From the NCBI GenBank assembly GCA_022782305.1, contig JALFPC010000001.1:1-42018 (forward strand): DNA of 42,018 nt. Reading direction: 5' to 3'. This document shows, piece after piece, positions 41,799 to 42,018 of the stretch. Source of the stretch: Prevotella sp. (GTDB lineage: Bacteria; Bacteroidota; Bacteroidia; Bacteroidales; Bacteroidaceae). The notes beneath the pieces were generated by a model. That model did not search any database and was not told the DNA's origin. It worked only from the letters and a program-made list of their open reading frames with translations. A program made the position numbers and the translations under genes. Each line of letters opens with the position of its first letter. Within the stretch, counting starts at the first letter, position 1.

Positions 41799-41825
41799 AC
41801 GACTATTTAACACACATATAGTCGT
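41799..41825 (+). terminator. Second hairpin after the tmRNA gene
   Basis: ACGACTAT (41799-41806) pairs with ATAGTCGT (41818-41825). It follows the first hairpin directly. No clear T-run follows. Confidence 0.45.
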
Positions 41826-41856
41826 GCAGCTGCTAGTGAAATCAGTAAAAGGCAAA

Positions 41857-42018
41857 CAGCTGTTCTTGTACCATTATAACAGTTGTTCTTGTACCATTAA
41901 AACAGTTGTTCTTGTACCATTAAAACAGTTGTTCTTGTACCATTAAAACAGCTATTCTTGTACCCTTATAACAGCTATTCTTGTACCCTTACAACAACTG
42001 TTCTTATACCCTATGCTT
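41857..42018. repeat. 23-bp tandem repeat, seven copies, runs to the window edge
   Basis: Units start at 41857, 41880, 41903, 41926, 41949, 41972 and 41995; the consensus begins cagttgttcttgtacc and ends with ttaaaa. Copies 2-4 are identical and copies 5-7 diverge (gctattcttgtaccctt). The 23-bp period is not a multiple of three, so the array is not a protein repeat. There are no unique spacers. More copies may lie beyond the edge. Confidence 0.9.

Noticed and set aside
41523..41855. Minus-strand frame of 110 codons
   Set aside because: It is antisense to tmRNA, whose structure fully explains the sequence.
41857..42018. CRISPR array
   Set aside because: The 23-bp units abut each other with no unique spacers, and no cas gene is in the window.

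Overview
The window looks like chromosomal DNA of a member of the Bacteroidales, most likely the Prevotella group. Four things point there. Promoters carry the Bacteroidetes form (TTTG, about 20 bases, TAnnTTTG) and Shine-Dalgarno sites are weak or absent. The protein families are typical of the group: DUF5689 and choice-of-anchor J lipoproteins, Wzi capsule assembly protein, hybrid two-component regulator, DUF2264. The tmRNA encodes the tag GETNYALAA. The genus is an inference from these features, not a database result.

Layout. 1-218: left edge with the start of a KilA-N-like gene and an internally deleted Dam-type methylase remnant. 496-1974 (-): FucI-like isomerase. 2179-8233 (+): secreted alkaline phosphatase, secreted alpha/beta hydrolase, DUF2264 protein and a sodium:solute symporter. 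A convergent hybrid sensor/AraC-type regulator (8149-9858, -) overlaps the symporter by 85 bp. 10073-10272 (+): a promoter and a strong terminator frame an ORF-free stretch, a probable small RNA. 10299-11821 (-): a two-gene redox operon, glutathione peroxidase then thioredoxin reductase.

12418-23610 groups surface nucleases with a TonB-dependent receptor. On the minus strand lie the receptor, a DUF5689 lipoprotein, a tandem choice-of-anchor J lipoprotein, ribosomal protein L31, a lipoprotein nuclease of the DNA/RNA non-specific family and a GH43 enzyme coupled to it. Divergent from the receptor are an endonuclease/exonuclease/phosphatase (EEP) protein, uridine kinase, a histidine phosphatase and a second EEP protein. 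I propose, as an inference, that this region takes up and salvages extracellular nucleic acid.

23651-41170 is an exopolysaccharide or capsule region: a repeat-rich secreted protein, Wzi, a small lipoprotein, a WecA-type transferase, and an unusual cytidylyltransferase-aminotransferase fusion. These are followed, in minus-strand gene order read from high to low coordinates, by one tightly packed operon: initiating sugar transferase, SLBB export protein, chain-length protein, flippase, polymerase, three glycosyltransferases, LicD and a fourth glycosyltransferase. The fusion plus LicD suggest that the polymer is decorated with an amine-bearing phospho or phosphono group. The window ends with tmRNA (41365-41761, +), two hairpins and a 23-bp tandem repeat that runs off the edge.
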